Assembly (NCBI RefSeq): GCF_001281265.1 | Contig: NZ_JXDB01000007.1 | Span: 186,001 to 250,000, forward strand | Reading direction: 5' to 3' | From: Apilactobacillus kunkeei DSM 12361 = ATCC 700308 | Lineage (GTDB): Bacteria > Bacillota > Bacilli > Lactobacillales > Lactobacillaceae | Length of the DNA: 64,000 bases | Shown here: piece by piece, positions 56,401 to 64,000 of the stretch | How positions within the stretch are numbered: position 1 is the first letter of the stretch | Layout of the letters: each line of letters opens with the position of its first letter | Made by a program: the position numbers and the translations under genes | The notes under the pieces: generated by a model | The model's database searches: none | What the model saw: the letters and a program-made list of their open reading frames with translations, nothing else | What the model was told of the DNA's origin: nothing

Positions 56401-58510
56401 TCTTTCTAGTTGCCTTATCAGCACTAATTAATTCAACATGGGCTTGCGATACCAAGACGCTGCTTGGGTCGACTGCTTTGTTCATTTTGGCGGAAACATG
56501 TAGAACGTTGTTGGCATCAACCGAGACCTTCTTAGCCACGAATGGTGCTTCTTCAATCACCAGTTGCATATTTTTGATATCACCATAGAACAATGAAATA
56601 GCATACCCATCGTCTAGATTAATTTGTTGGTTAATCTTGGTTGAAGAGAATGAGTAATTCATTTCAGCATGGGTAAAGTTATCCAAAATAATTAACTTAA
56701 GTTCTTGGTTATGAGCCTTGTCATTAATTTCCTTAACATTAAACGCAAAACTGTTGTCATTTTGATCAATTGAATGAATAGCAGTACCATTTGCTGCCAT
56801 CAAGACTGCATTGTAACCAGATACATCCATGTTATCGACGTTAAAACTTAGTTCTTGCTTATCGTCGCTGACTGTTGGATAACTAACCACCGGTCTTCTA
56901 TCAGAATCCGAATTTAAATCGATTACTTCAAAGACTAGTGAACCAACACTGTTAAATCTGGTAATCAGTTTTACCCCATTGTATTCAAACGGTAGAATGG
57001 CTTTTTGGGTTAACTTTTCAATTGGATCAGTAGCAAAATCCTTTACCATGATGTGGTTATCCACGGTGTTTTTGATTTGTACCTTCCAAGTTCCAACGCC
57101 TAAAATATCGATAGCTTGCTTGATATTAAACTTAACTTCGTAATCAGCGTTGTTGTACTTAGCATTTGGTTTTAAAGTTCTTCTAACAAAAGGACTTTCC
57201 ACCCTCTTGATTTTAACCTTCACGGTCTTTTTATTTTTAACGTTAATCAAGCTAGCTTGTAGTGATTCGTTCTTGTTTCCGTCACCAAATGTTTGTTTAA
57301 CAAGGTGAAGCTTAGTAATCTTGAATGCTCCATCGATTTTAATATCACCGTTATCAACATTTGTAAATTCAACGTCTCTAATCTTTTGGTTAAAACGACT
57401 ATTGTTATCGTTTAAATTAACATTATCAACTAGTTGCTTCTTATCACCTAGTTCAGGCGCAATTAGTCGGTAGTTTGATCCACCAATTGAATGTTTAAAT
57501 TCACCAATTTGCTTTTTATAAGAAATGTCGTTAATGACATCGACATCGTTATATCTAATTGCTGAATATAGAATTTGTTGTTTGACTGGCAAATGGTAGA
57601 AGATTTCTGAATCCCACAAGTGCCAATCTCTTAGGAACTTGTAAACCATTTCTTGAGCTTGGTAAATATAATCACTGCTATTATCACCTAGATTTTGAAT
57701 AAAGATAAATAAATCTAGGAACAATGCCTTATATTTAAAGTCCTGAACAAATGCGTCTTCTTCACTAAATCCATTACTTAAAATGATTTGTAGTGTTCTT
57801 CTAAGTGAACTTAGTCGACTTTCAAAGTTTGAAAGCGCACTTCTTGTTTGGGTAATGGAATCGGCACTTTCACGCCATCTCCATTCATAGACATCATCTT
57901 CTACAACTGAAGTCTTACGTGACTTCAAATGTGCCTCCATTGAAAATGGAATATCTTCGTAGATGATGCCTTCCACAAACTTGATGCTGTTATCAAGCAA
58001 GAAGGAACGCTTGTATAGTTTATTCCAACTGGTTGTGTCATAAATCAAGTCATGGTTGGTTGTAATGTGCGTATTATCGTAATCATCGTGCACAGCAAAA
58101 GAATGTAGGTATGAGTTTTCATAACGATCCTTATCAAATCGTTTAACAAAACCTACAACTAAGTCTGAGTCGTTTTGACGTGCTTTAAACGCCATTGAAG
58201 GATAAGCATTAGCAGGAACAATGTCATCACCATCAACGAAGGCAATGTACTTTCCTCTAGCGTGCTTCATCCCATAATTTCTAGTGTTACTTAAACCACC
58301 GTTTTCTTTATGTAGTGCTCTAAAACTATTATATTTATTTGCGAATTCATCAATAATTTTACTTGTATTATCAGTTGATCCATCATCAATCATCAATACT
58401 TCAAGGCTTTCCATAGGGAAATTTGTATTAGCAATGGATGACAAACATTTTTCAATGTAATCTTGTACGTTATAGCAGGCCACTATCACGGATAGATATG
58501 GTTCATTCAT
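53471..58510 (-). CDS. GT2 glycosyltransferase fused to two CDP-glycerol glycerophosphotransferase domains and a GW-like module
   Basis: At 1679 residues this is the largest protein here. Residues about 1-330 are a GT2 glycosyltransferase (SVIVACYNVQDYI; MIDDGSTDNT; DxD-like FVDGDDIV at about 93-100). About 380-780 is a beta-rich linker region of unknown fold. About 820-1160 is a first glycerophosphotransferase domain ([54 protein letters not shown]). About 1210-1570 is a second ([52 protein letters not shown]). Both GPT domains keep the expected catalytic histidines. The last about 75 residues (ATLWEKDKDF ... NYWINTEELSK) resemble a GW/SH3-like cell-wall module. No signal peptide is seen, so it is probably a cytoplasmic membrane-face enzyme building a sugar-decorated poly(glycerol phosphate) (inference). 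RBS AGAGG lies 9 nt upstream of ATG. Confidence 0.88.
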   Translation of the reverse strand: MNEPYLSVIVACYNVQDYIEKCLSSIANTNFPMESLEVLMIDDGSTDNTSKIIDEFANKYNSFRALHKENGGLSNTRNYGMKHARGKYIAFVDGDDIVPANAYPSMAFKARQNDSDLVVGFVKRFDKDRYENSYLHSFAVHDDYDNTHITTNHDLIYDTTSWNKLYKRSFLLDNSIKFVEGIIYEDIPFSMEAHLKSRKTSVVEDDVYEWRWRESADSITQTRSALSNFESRLSSLRRTLQIILSNGFSEEDAFVQDFKYKALFLDLFIFIQNLGDNSSDYIYQAQEMVYKFLRDWHLWDSEIFYHLPVKQQILYSAIRYNDVDVINDISYKKQIGEFKHSIGGSNYRLIAPELGDKKQLVDNVNLNDNNSRFNQKIRDVEFTNVDNGDIKIDGAFKITKLHLVKQTFGDGNKNESLQASLINVKNKKTVKVKIKRVESPFVRRTLKPNAKYNNADYEVKFNIKQAIDILGVGTWKVQIKNTVDNHIMVKDFATDPIEKLTQKAILPFEYNGVKLITRFNSVGSLVFEVIDLNSDSDRRPVVSYPTVSDDKQELSFNVDNMDVSGYNAVLMAANGTAIHSIDQNDNSFAFNVKEINDKAHNQELKLIILDNFTHAEMNYSFSSTKINQQINLDDGYAISLFYGDIKNMQLVIEEAPFVAKKVSVDANNVLHVSAKMNKAVDPSSVLVSQAHVELISADKATRKTLDSVSNHFQINGDSFDFDFALTSNNNEQLDLLEGDYQFKIYLQVDGKAHTYRIKYAKKCRIKTTELPFNGKSQIFYAVKKDKSMNLIFKVDQPFFGAMDAKKGLRAISYSVLYPLMRLLPLRNVMVFDSYWSSKFDSNEKLMYQYVEENHPEIKPVWIFNNIETNITGDGEKVRVNTFKYWYYLAVSRYIIQNTNMPNRYAKRKGQIEVETLHGTFLKHMGFDEPHFKFGTNKLQNRFAMRNRRWDYLVVPSDYMEKTAKHAFNYSQKIIKSGFPRNDELYTHNNTDYINSVKNKLGIPLNKRVVLYAPTFRADGGFDFKLDLDKLQAKLSDGYVLLVRLHYFVAHSNSFYNNPGFVYDVSDYDNINDLYLISDAMISDYSSVMFDYAHLKRPMIFYAYDADWYLDEANRGVYLDYYKQMPGPIVKTEDELIDRIRHIDSVADNYADQMETFRDEFAQYGRNGDATQQVVETVLNTQREDLDQEPAKSLLFKKIGHFWDTNFFQAKLLNELSKRLAKKDIVIFDSFFGTQYSDNPKAIYEYMKANYPGFKLYWNVNKEDRDFFELNQIPYVTRFGFRGILKQARAKYWVTNSRRPFRWHPSKDTVVLQTWHGTPLKTIGADVMKVTMPGVNVAKYHEEVFKDNRRWTRLIAPNMYSAEIMQRCFRMQASQIQLDGYPRNDILVNHNSNDIREIKEDLGIEDNKKVILYAPTWRDNEYIKNDEFTAKLHLDLQKMRERYEGKAYVLVRTHYLISNNLDLSDYEGFALNVSNYPDIAELYLISDVLITDYSSVMFDYATLKRPMIFFTYDLEDYANAIRGFYFDFIKEAPGPIVKTNDEVIESLDDIFNNRWTPDDKYEAFYNKYSAWMDGNASKRSVEKMLSDHSLETFYSDDLSTQGLSDQMIAKDGATLWEKDKDFANYRDNHFVKYLDGDREVKVIKTAQLCDREFKEFLGAKYALVSLDNHNYWINTEELSK

Positions 58511-58542
58511 ATTTAAGTGCCTCTCTCATAATATTTTCCAAT

Positions 58543-58568
58543 AAAAAATACCAATTAAAACTTGGCAT
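58543..58568 (-). promoter_or_regulatory. terminator-like hairpin in the leader of the giant polymerase gene
   Basis: Minus strand: ATGCCAA pairs with TTGGTAT (58548-58554 with 58562-58568, one G-U), 7-nt loop, followed by TTTTTT (58543-58548). It lies between the TATAAT at 58614 and the ATG at 58510 and could attenuate transcription. Confidence 0.45.
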
Positions 58569-58613
58569 ATCAGTCTAATAATGCGGCAAACTCTCTCTAA
58601 TTTACCTATCTGC

Positions 58614-58619
58614 ATTATA
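58614..58619 (-). promoter_or_regulatory. -10 element of the giant polymerase gene
   Basis: Perfect TATAAT on the minus strand, about 104 nt upstream of the start. The -35 position (ATTAAA, 58637-58642) overlaps one half of a 12-bp inverted repeat. Confidence 0.45.
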
Positions 58620-58661
58620 TCACTAAAAGCACTGTTTTTAATTGGTAATTATTAATCTTTA

Positions 58662-59912
58662 CTAATTTTTAGGTAATACAATATTCAATAAAATTCCTAA
58701 GATTACGGATACAGCTAGTCCATTTAATGGCAATGTTCCGATTTTGATAATGAAACCACCGACTCCGATTACCAAAATGGTTGAAACAATCATTAAATTA
58801 CGCTTATTTGCTAAATCAATTTTATTTTCAATCATGATTTTAATCCCGCTAGAAGCAATCGTTCCAAACAATAGGAAACTGATACCACCGATTACAGGTA
58901 GTGGCATTTGCATAATTAACACATTTAACTTGTTCACAAATGAGAATAAAATGGCAAATACTGCGGCACCAATCAATACATAGACACTGTGAATCTTAGT
59001 AATCGCCATCACTCCGATGTTTTCACCATAACTAGTCACGGCTGGCCCACCGACTAATCCAGCAAACATTGAAGCTAAACCGTCACCTGTTAAGGTTCTG
59101 TTTAAACCAGGATCCTTAAAGTAGTTTCTGCCAGTTAATTCATCTAGTACCATCAAGTGACCTAAATGTTCTGTAATGGTAACGAAGGCAATTGGCGCGA
59201 TGGCGATAATTGCACCCCATTCAAATTTCACATTGTATGAAACAAATGGAATTTCAAACTTAGGCATTGAGAACCATGGGGCATTGGCGATTGTACTTAG
59301 GCTAACTAATCCCATCGCAATTGATAGAACATATCCACAAACAATGGCTAATAGAATTGGCATAAAGCCTAGAAAACCCTTTAGGTACATGTTAAAGAAG
59401 ATTGCTAATAGCAATGTTATTAGTGCGACAAACACGTATTTGTAGTCATAATTTCCATTGTTTAGCATTGCATCATTGGCAGCACTAGATGCTAATGATA
59501 AACCAATTACGATTACAACCGGTCCAACCACGACCGCAGGAAGTAACTTATCAATCCATTCTGAACCAATCATGGCAATGACTAGTGCAACAATTAGGTA
59601 AATTACACCAACAGCGATGACTCCTTGGGCAATTCCCGGATAACCAGTCACTTGCATTAAATACTTCATTGGTACGATGAACGCGAAACTAGATCCCATG
59701 TAAGCTGGAATCTTCTTTTGTGTTACTAGAATGTGAATTAAAGTCCCCACTCCTGAAGTAAACAAAGCGATGCTGGGGCTTAATCCTACCAATAGCGGTA
59801 CGATTACTGTACTCCCAAACATTGAAAACATGTGTTGTAGTGATAACCCGACCCAAAGCAAGAATCCTGGTTTATCGTTAACATCTAAAATGGTATCTGA
59901 ATTTTTATTCAT
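58662..59912 (-). CDS. uraA: uracil permease (NCS2 family)
   Basis: A 416-residue transporter with about 12-14 membrane helices. Family motifs: PGFLLWVGLSLQHMFSMFGST at the start, the substrate-site segments PIAFVTITEHLGHL (Glu) and GPAVTSYGENIGVMAIT. The PyrR attenuator in the leader ties it to pyrimidine control and supports uracil as substrate. ATG at 59912 follows GGGGG (7 nt); a TTG two codons upstream overlaps the spacer. Confidence 0.93.
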   Translation of the reverse strand: MNKNSDTILDVNDKPGFLLWVGLSLQHMFSMFGSTVIVPLLVGLSPSIALFTSGVGTLIHILVTQKKIPAYMGSSFAFIVPMKYLMQVTGYPGIAQGVIAVGVIYLIVALVIAMIGSEWIDKLLPAVVVGPVVIVIGLSLASSAANDAMLNNGNYDYKYVFVALITLLLAIFFNMYLKGFLGFMPILLAIVCGYVLSIAMGLVSLSTIANAPWFSMPKFEIPFVSYNVKFEWGAIIAIAPIAFVTITEHLGHLMVLDELTGRNYFKDPGLNRTLTGDGLASMFAGLVGGPAVTSYGENIGVMAITKIHSVYVLIGAAVFAILFSFVNKLNVLIMQMPLPVIGGISFLLFGTIASSGIKIMIENKIDLANKRNLMIVSTILVIGVGGFIIKIGTLPLNGLAVSVILGILLNIVLPKN

Positions 59913-59951
59913 AACCAATCCCCCTAAATGATTTCAGAGCTTTAATCTAGC

Positions 59952-60050
59952 AAAAAAGGTCCATTCATCCCTAGACGAATAGACCTTCACAAATTTTTAT
60001 TAAATTCGCTTATCTTATCAGCCTCACGGGACTAAATTAAAGACTCTATA
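59952..60050 (-). promoter_or_regulatory. PyrR-dependent attenuator of uraA
   Basis: Minus strand: the PyrR-binding-loop signature AGTCCCGTGAGGCTGATAAG (60014-60033) followed by a terminator (stem 59956-59966 with 59977-59987, one G-U; T-run 59952-59957). With UMP, PyrR should stabilise the anti-antiterminator and stop transcription before uraA. Confidence 0.92.
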
Positions 60051-60060
60051 TTTTCAATAT

Positions 60061-60089
60061 ATCATACTGATAATTTCTTATGAAGTCAA
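60061..60089 (-). promoter_or_regulatory. promoter of uraA
   Basis: Minus-strand TTGACT (60084-60089), 17-nt spacer, TATGAT (60061-60066), immediately after the lepA stop codon. Confidence 0.8.
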
Positions 60090-61928
60090 TTACTTTTTAT
60101 CACTTTCATCTTCATCAGTTTGTAGAACAGCCATGAATGCGGCTTGTGGAATTTCCACCTTACCAACGGCCTTCATACGTTTCTTACCAGCTTTTTGCTT
60201 TTCTAATAGCTTCATTCTTCTGGTTCTGTCACCACCATATAGGTGAGCAGTAACATCCTTACGGTATGCCTTGATGTTAGTTCTGGCAATTACCTTAGCT
60301 CCAATTGCAGCTTGGACAGGAATTTCGAAGTTTTGACGTGGAATAATCTTCTTAAGTTTTTCAACGATTACTCGAGCACGACTAGCTGAGAATTGACGGT
60401 GAGAAATGAAACTCAATGCATCGACCTTTTCACCGTTCAATAGGATATCAATCTTAACTAGATCAGAAGGCTTGTAGTCCCCTAATTCGTAATCAAGTGA
60501 AGCATATCCTCTAGTGGTTGACTTCAACTTATCGAAGAAGTCAAAGATGATTTCTGACAATGGAATTGAGTACATGATGTTGACACGATAATCATCAATA
60601 TATTCCATTGTTTCGAATTGCCCACGACGTGATTGGCAAAGCTCCATCACGGCACCAACATAATCGTTAGGCACCATTACAGTTGCTTTTACGTATGGCT
60701 CTTCAACCGCTTTGATTTCTGAAGCATCTGGCATTTCCGATGGGTTTTCCACATCTTTTCTTTGACCATCGGTGGTAAAGACGTGGTAAGTAACAGATGG
60801 AGCAGTGGTGATTAGATCAAGATTGAATTCTCTTTCTAGTCGTTCTTGCACAACATCCATGTGTAGCATTCCTAAGAATCCACATCTAAAACCAAATCCA
60901 AGTGCTTGTGATGATTCAGGTTCAAATTCCAAAGCAGCATCATTTAGTTTAAGTTTTTCAAGTGATTCTCTTAAGTCACCAAACTTAGCATTGTCGGTTG
61001 GGTATAAACCAGAATATACCATTGGCTCCATTTCACGGTAACCTGGTAATGGCTCATCGGCCGGATGGTCCGCATTAGTAACAGTATCACCAACACGAGT
61101 TTGGTTGATATCCTTAATACTTGCGGTGATGTATCCAACGTCTCCTGCCATTAGGTATTCTCTTTGAACAGGATGTGGAGAGTTCACACCAACTTCGGTA
61201 ACTTCGTATTCACTACCACTGTTCATTAATCGAATTTTGTCTCCTGGTTTAACAACACCATCACGTAAACGAACACTCAAAACAACCCCACGATAATCAT
61301 CGTAAACAGAGTCGAAGACAAGTGCCTTTAGTGGTGCATCCAAATCACCTTGAGGAGCAGGTACTTCTTCTACGATTCTTTCCAATAGGTCTTCAATTCC
61401 GATTCCCTTTTTAGCACTAGCTAAAACAGCGTTTTCGGCATCGATACCAATGATATCCTCAACTTCTTTTTTAACCATGTCTGGTTGCGCAGAAGGTAAA
61501 TCAATCTTATTAATTACAGGAACAATTTCCAAGTCATCATCGATTGCCAAGTAAACATTGGCTAGAGTTTGTGCCTCAACACCTTGAGCAGCATCAACAA
61601 CTAAAACGGCACCTTCACAGGCAGCCAAACTTCTTGATACTTCATATGAGAAATCGACATGTCCCGGTGTATCGATAAGATGAAATTCATAGTCATGACC
61701 ATTCTTAGAATGGTACTTTAGCTCAACTGCATTCAACTTAATTGTGATTCCACGTTCTCTTTCTAGTTCCATGTCATCCAATAATTGGTTTTGCATATCT
61801 CTTTTTGCGACAGTATCTGTCATCTCTAAAATTCGATCGGCTAAAGTAGATTTACCATGATCAATATGAGCAACAATCGAAAAGTTACGAATGTATTTTT
61901 GATGTTCCTTCATTTTTGCTATGTCCAT
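60090..61928 (-). CDS. lepA: elongation factor 4 (LepA)
   Basis: A 612-residue translational GTPase with G1 [11 protein letters not shown]3 DTPGHVDF and G4 NKID, and the EF4-specific C-terminal domain ([19 protein letters not shown]). It lacks EF-G domain IV. EF4 affects back-translocation and initiation under stress. ATG at 61928 follows TAGGA (about 7 nt); the frame extends to 61946 without a better RBS. It follows dnaJ with its own promoter. Confidence 0.97.
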   Translation of the reverse strand: MDIAKMKEHQKYIRNFSIVAHIDHGKSTLADRILEMTDTVAKRDMQNQLLDDMELERERGITIKLNAVELKYHSKNGHDYEFHLIDTPGHVDFSYEVSRSLAACEGAVLVVDAAQGVEAQTLANVYLAIDDDLEIVPVINKIDLPSAQPDMVKKEVEDIIGIDAENAVLASAKKGIGIEDLLERIVEEVPAPQGDLDAPLKALVFDSVYDDYRGVVLSVRLRDGVVKPGDKIRLMNSGSEYEVTEVGVNSPHPVQREYLMAGDVGYITASIKDINQTRVGDTVTNADHPADEPLPGYREMEPMVYSGLYPTDNAKFGDLRESLEKLKLNDAALEFEPESSQALGFGFRCGFLGMLHMDVVQERLEREFNLDLITTAPSVTYHVFTTDGQRKDVENPSEMPDASEIKAVEEPYVKATVMVPNDYVGAVMELCQSRRGQFETMEYIDDYRVNIMYSIPLSEIIFDFFDKLKSTTRGYASLDYELGDYKPSDLVKIDILLNGEKVDALSFISHRQFSASRARVIVEKLKKIIPRQNFEIPVQAAIGAKVIARTNIKAYRKDVTAHLYGGDRTRRMKLLEKQKAGKKRMKAVGKVEIPQAAFMAVLQTDEDESDKK

Positions 61929-61963
61929 GTTTATTCCTACTTTCAACGTAATGTATTAATACA

Positions 61964-61992
61964 ATTATAACAACCAAAAAGACAATGCACAA
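61964..61992 (-). promoter_or_regulatory. promoter of lepA
   Basis: Minus-strand TTGTGC (61987-61992), 17-nt spacer, TATAAT (61964-61969). Confidence 0.6.
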
Positions 61993-62026
61993 ACTAAATC
62001 ATGCTATCGGAATTCTTTTCGGCAAC

Positions 62027-62051
62027 AAAAAAGAGTCGCATAAGCGACCCT
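62027..62051 (-). terminator. terminator of dnaJ
   Basis: 8-bp stem (62032-62039 with 62044-62051, one G-U on the minus strand), 4-nt loop, T-run 62027-62032. Confidence 0.8.
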
Positions 62052-62055
62052 TAAT

Positions 62056-63213
62056 TTATTTCTTGCCGTTCATAGCATCTTTCATCTTTTCGAAGAATCC
62101 ACCATTCTTGTATTCTTCTTCACCAGATGCTTCAGCAAAAGCTTTTAGAGCTTGTTTTTGTTGTTTGTTTAAACTCTTAGGAGTGACAATCTTAACAGTA
62201 ACTAGTTCATCACCTTTTGAACTGCTGTTAAGCTTAGGCATTCCCTTACCTCTTAGTCTGAAGGTAGTGTTTGATTGAGTTCCAGCTGGAACCTTCATTT
62301 CAACATCACCATATACGGTCTTAACCTTGATGGTGCTACCTAGAGTAGCTTGAGTAAATGAGATGTTTTGTGAGTAATGTAAATCAGAGCCATCGCGTTC
62401 AAAGTCACGACTAGGTTTAACTCTAAATACGATGAATAAGTCACCGTAAGGTCCACCATTTTCACCAGCTTCACCTTGACCTTGTAACCTCATTTGTTGT
62501 CCATCATCAACACCTGCAGGAATGTTTACTTCTACCTTGTGACTTTCGTGCATGTGACCTGAGCCACCACACTTAGGACACTTGTCCTTAATTTCTTTAC
62601 CAGTTCCACCACAAGTAGGACATGGATGTTGAGTTTGCATTTGACCTAACGGTGTATTTTGAACTGATGTTACGTAACCACTACCGTTACATTGGTGACA
62701 GGTTTCTGGATGAGTTCCTGGTTTTGCACCTGAACCATCACAGGTATCACACTTAGCTTCACGGTCGTATCTGATAGTAGTCTTCTTACCGAAAACGGCA
62801 TCTTCAAAATTGATTGTCATTTGGTATTGAAGATCACGACCCTTAACAGGAGCATTTGGATCTCTTTGAGCGCCTCTTGCTCCACCACCAAAGAATTGGC
62901 TAAAAATGTCATCGAAGCCGCCGCCACCGAAACCAGAGAATCCTCCAGCTCCGCCACCGAAGCCTCCGGCACCTCCACCGAATCCACCGGCTGGGCCATC
63001 AGCTGAACCAAATTGGTCGTAATTACGACGTTTTTGTTCATCACTTAGTACTTCGTAAGCTTCGTTAATTTCCTTAAACTTCTTTTCAGCACCGGGTTCT
63101 TTGTTGATATCAGGATGATACTTCTTAGACATTTTACGGTAAGCGTGCTTAATGTCATCTTGACTGGCGTCTTTTGATATTCCCAGAATTGAATAGTAAT
63201 CCTTATCTGCCAT
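62056..63213 (-). CDS. dnaJ: chaperone protein DnaJ
   Basis: A 385-residue type I Hsp40. J-domain with the HPD tripeptide (KKYHPDI, about residues 31-37), a Gly/Phe-rich stretch (about 76-110), four zinc-finger repeats ([32 protein letters not shown]) and two C-terminal beta domains. It delivers clients to DnaK, encoded just upstream. GGGGGA precedes ATG. A hairpin separates it from dnaK. Confidence 0.98.
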   Translation of the reverse strand: MADKDYYSILGISKDASQDDIKHAYRKMSKKYHPDINKEPGAEKKFKEINEAYEVLSDEQKRRNYDQFGSADGPAGGFGGGAGGFGGGAGGFSGFGGGGFDDIFSQFFGGGARGAQRDPNAPVKGRDLQYQMTINFEDAVFGKKTTIRYDREAKCDTCDGSGAKPGTHPETCHQCNGSGYVTSVQNTPLGQMQTQHPCPTCGGTGKEIKDKCPKCGGSGHMHESHKVEVNIPAGVDDGQQMRLQGQGEAGENGGPYGDLFIVFRVKPSRDFERDGSDLHYSQNISFTQATLGSTIKVKTVYGDVEMKVPAGTQSNTTFRLRGKGMPKLNSSSKGDELVTVKIVTPKSLNKQQKQALKAFAEASGEEEYKNGGFFEKMKDAMNGKK

Positions 63214-63241
63214 TTTTATCCCCCATAACCTTCATTTTGAA

Positions 63242-63284
63242 ATAAAAGGCCAAAGCCCAACAAGTCAGACTTTGACCCTTTTAA
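63242..63284 (-). terminator. hairpin between dnaK and dnaJ (probable terminator)
   Basis: Stem of about 12 bp with one bulged G (63245-63256 with 63271-63283) and a weak T-rich tail. It may only partly end dnaK transcription, leaving dnaJ at a lower level. Confidence 0.5.
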
Positions 63285-63294
63285 AGTAATCTAA

Positions 63295-64000
63295 TTACTT
63301 ATTGTTTTTATCATCATCATGAACTTCATGGAAATCGCCGTCAACAGTGTTGTCGTCTTTACCCTTGTTGTCTGATGAATCGTTTGCGTTACCTTGTTGA
63401 TCTGAACCTTGTTCTTGTTGTTGTTGGTATAACTTAACAGCAAGTGCTTGAACTTGTTGACTCAAATCATCCTTCTTAGCTTTCATTTCGTCTAAGTTGT
63501 TGTCTTCTTTAGCCTTCTTCAATGCATCTTCAGCTTCTTTAGCCTTCTTGATTTCATCTTCAGAAACCTTTCCTTCAACATCCTTTAGAGTCTTGTCAGT
63601 TTGGAAGATTAATTGATCTACTTCGTTCTTCAAATCAACTTCTTCTTTACGCTTCTTGTCTTGTTCTTCGTTCTTCTTAGCTTCATCCATCATACGATTG
63701 ATTTCATCATCTGATAGACCGTTTGAATCCTTGATGGTAATCTTTTGTTCCTTACCAGTACCTTTGTCCTTAGCAGAAACGTTTACAATACCATTCTTAT
63801 CGATATCAAACTTAACTTCGATTTGAGGAACACCACGAGGTGCAGCAGGAATGTCAGTTAATTGGAATTGACCTAAAGTCTTGTTATCAGCTGCCATTGG
63901 ACGTTCACCTTGTAGTACGTGAATATCTACGGCTGGTTGGTTATCAGCGGCAGTTGAGAATACTTGTGACTTAGAAGTTGGGATAGTTGTGTTTCTATCG
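63295..64000 (-). CDS. dnaK: molecular chaperone DnaK, C-terminal part
   Basis: The gene continues past the right edge. The open frame extends upstream of the internal ATG at 63897 to the window end ([20 protein letters not shown], then [16 protein letters not shown]), which is the start of the substrate-binding beta domain of DnaK. The helical lid and a Gln/Asn/Asp-rich tail follow. About 235 residues are visible, with the ATPase domain outside. The order dnaK-dnaJ-lepA is usual in lactobacilli. Confidence 0.97.
   Translation of the reverse strand, partial: DRNTTIPTSKSQVFSTAADNQPAVDIHVLQGERPMAADNKTLGQFQLTDIPAAPRGVPQIEVKFDIDKNGIVNVSAKDKGTGKEQKITIKDSNGLSDDEINRMMDEAKKNEEQDKKRKEEVDLKNEVDQLIFQTDKTLKDVEGKVSEDEIKKAKEAEDALKKAKEDNNLDEMKAKKDDLSQQVQALAVKLYQQQQEQGSDQQGNANDSSDNKGKDDNTVDGDFHEVHDDDKNNK

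Noticed and set aside
62880-63000. Short tandem repeats suggesting a CRISPR or minisatellite
   Set aside because: They encode the Gly/Phe-rich linker of DnaJ.
62817-63044. 75-codon minus-strand frame with Val/Ala-rich repeats
   Set aside because: Shifted frame of the Gly/Phe-rich stretch of dnaJ.
1-64000. tRNA, rRNA, insertion sequences, prophage or CRISPR arrays
   Set aside because: Looked for on both strands; no tRNA or rRNA signature, transposase, or repeat-spacer pattern seen.

Overview
The window is a gene-dense, AT-rich piece of a Firmicutes chromosome. Gene order and protein sequences point to the family Lactobacillaceae. Diagnostic blocks are rpsU-yqeY-phoH-ybeY-dgkA-era-recO-glyQS-dnaG-rpoD-trmK, xerD-ribT-scpA-scpB-rluB, recQ-lysM-cmk-rpsA-der-hup and dnaK-dnaJ-lepA. 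Regulation is also typical of the group: T-box leaders on two aminoacyl-tRNA synthetase operons, an FMN riboswitch, a CtsR operator and a PyrR attenuator. dnaE is followed directly by pyk, with no pfkA between them as in homofermentative lactobacilli. I take this as a hint of an obligately heterofermentative lineage such as Apilactobacillus or Fructilactobacillus; genus cannot be proven here.

Layout. 1-2.3 kb: start of cca, a divergent recombinase-like pseudoenzyme and a TPR protein. 2.3-9.9 kb (minus): hup, der, rpsA, cmk, a LysM membrane protein, recQ, an HTH protein and the FMN-controlled riboflavin importer ribU. 10-14.3 kb (minus): rluB, scpB, scpA, ribT, xerD, cvfB. 14.3-19.7 kb: pyk and dnaE. 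19.7-25.4 kb: a small membrane protein (+), clpB, pepT, a Nif3-like protein, trmK. 25.5-36.4 kb: the sigma factor/primase/glycyl-tRNA synthetase/GTPase block back to rpsU. 36.4-42.4 kb: a PPDK regulatory protein (+), nfo, three teichoic-acid genes, a YitT protein. 42.4-52.3 kb: aspS-hisS with a T-box, a fructosamine-kinase-like gene (+) convergent with a HAD phosphatase, then dtd, relA, rsmE, prmA and a small hypothetical. 52.3-60 kb: a membrane protein, a 1679-residue multidomain glycan/teichoic-acid polymerase and a PyrR-controlled uracil permease. 60-64 kb: lepA, dnaJ and the 3' part of dnaK.

Most genes are core housekeeping genes on the minus strand. The accessory part is cell-envelope biosynthesis: the tagB-tagG-tagF-like cluster and, 14 kb away, a giant protein fusing a GT2 glycosyltransferase, two complete glycerophosphotransferase domains and a C-terminal GW/SH3-like module. 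That protein, with the unusual inverted repeat and terminator-like hairpin in its promoter/leader, is the best candidate here for something poorly described. I saw no rRNA, tRNA, CRISPR array, insertion sequence or prophage.
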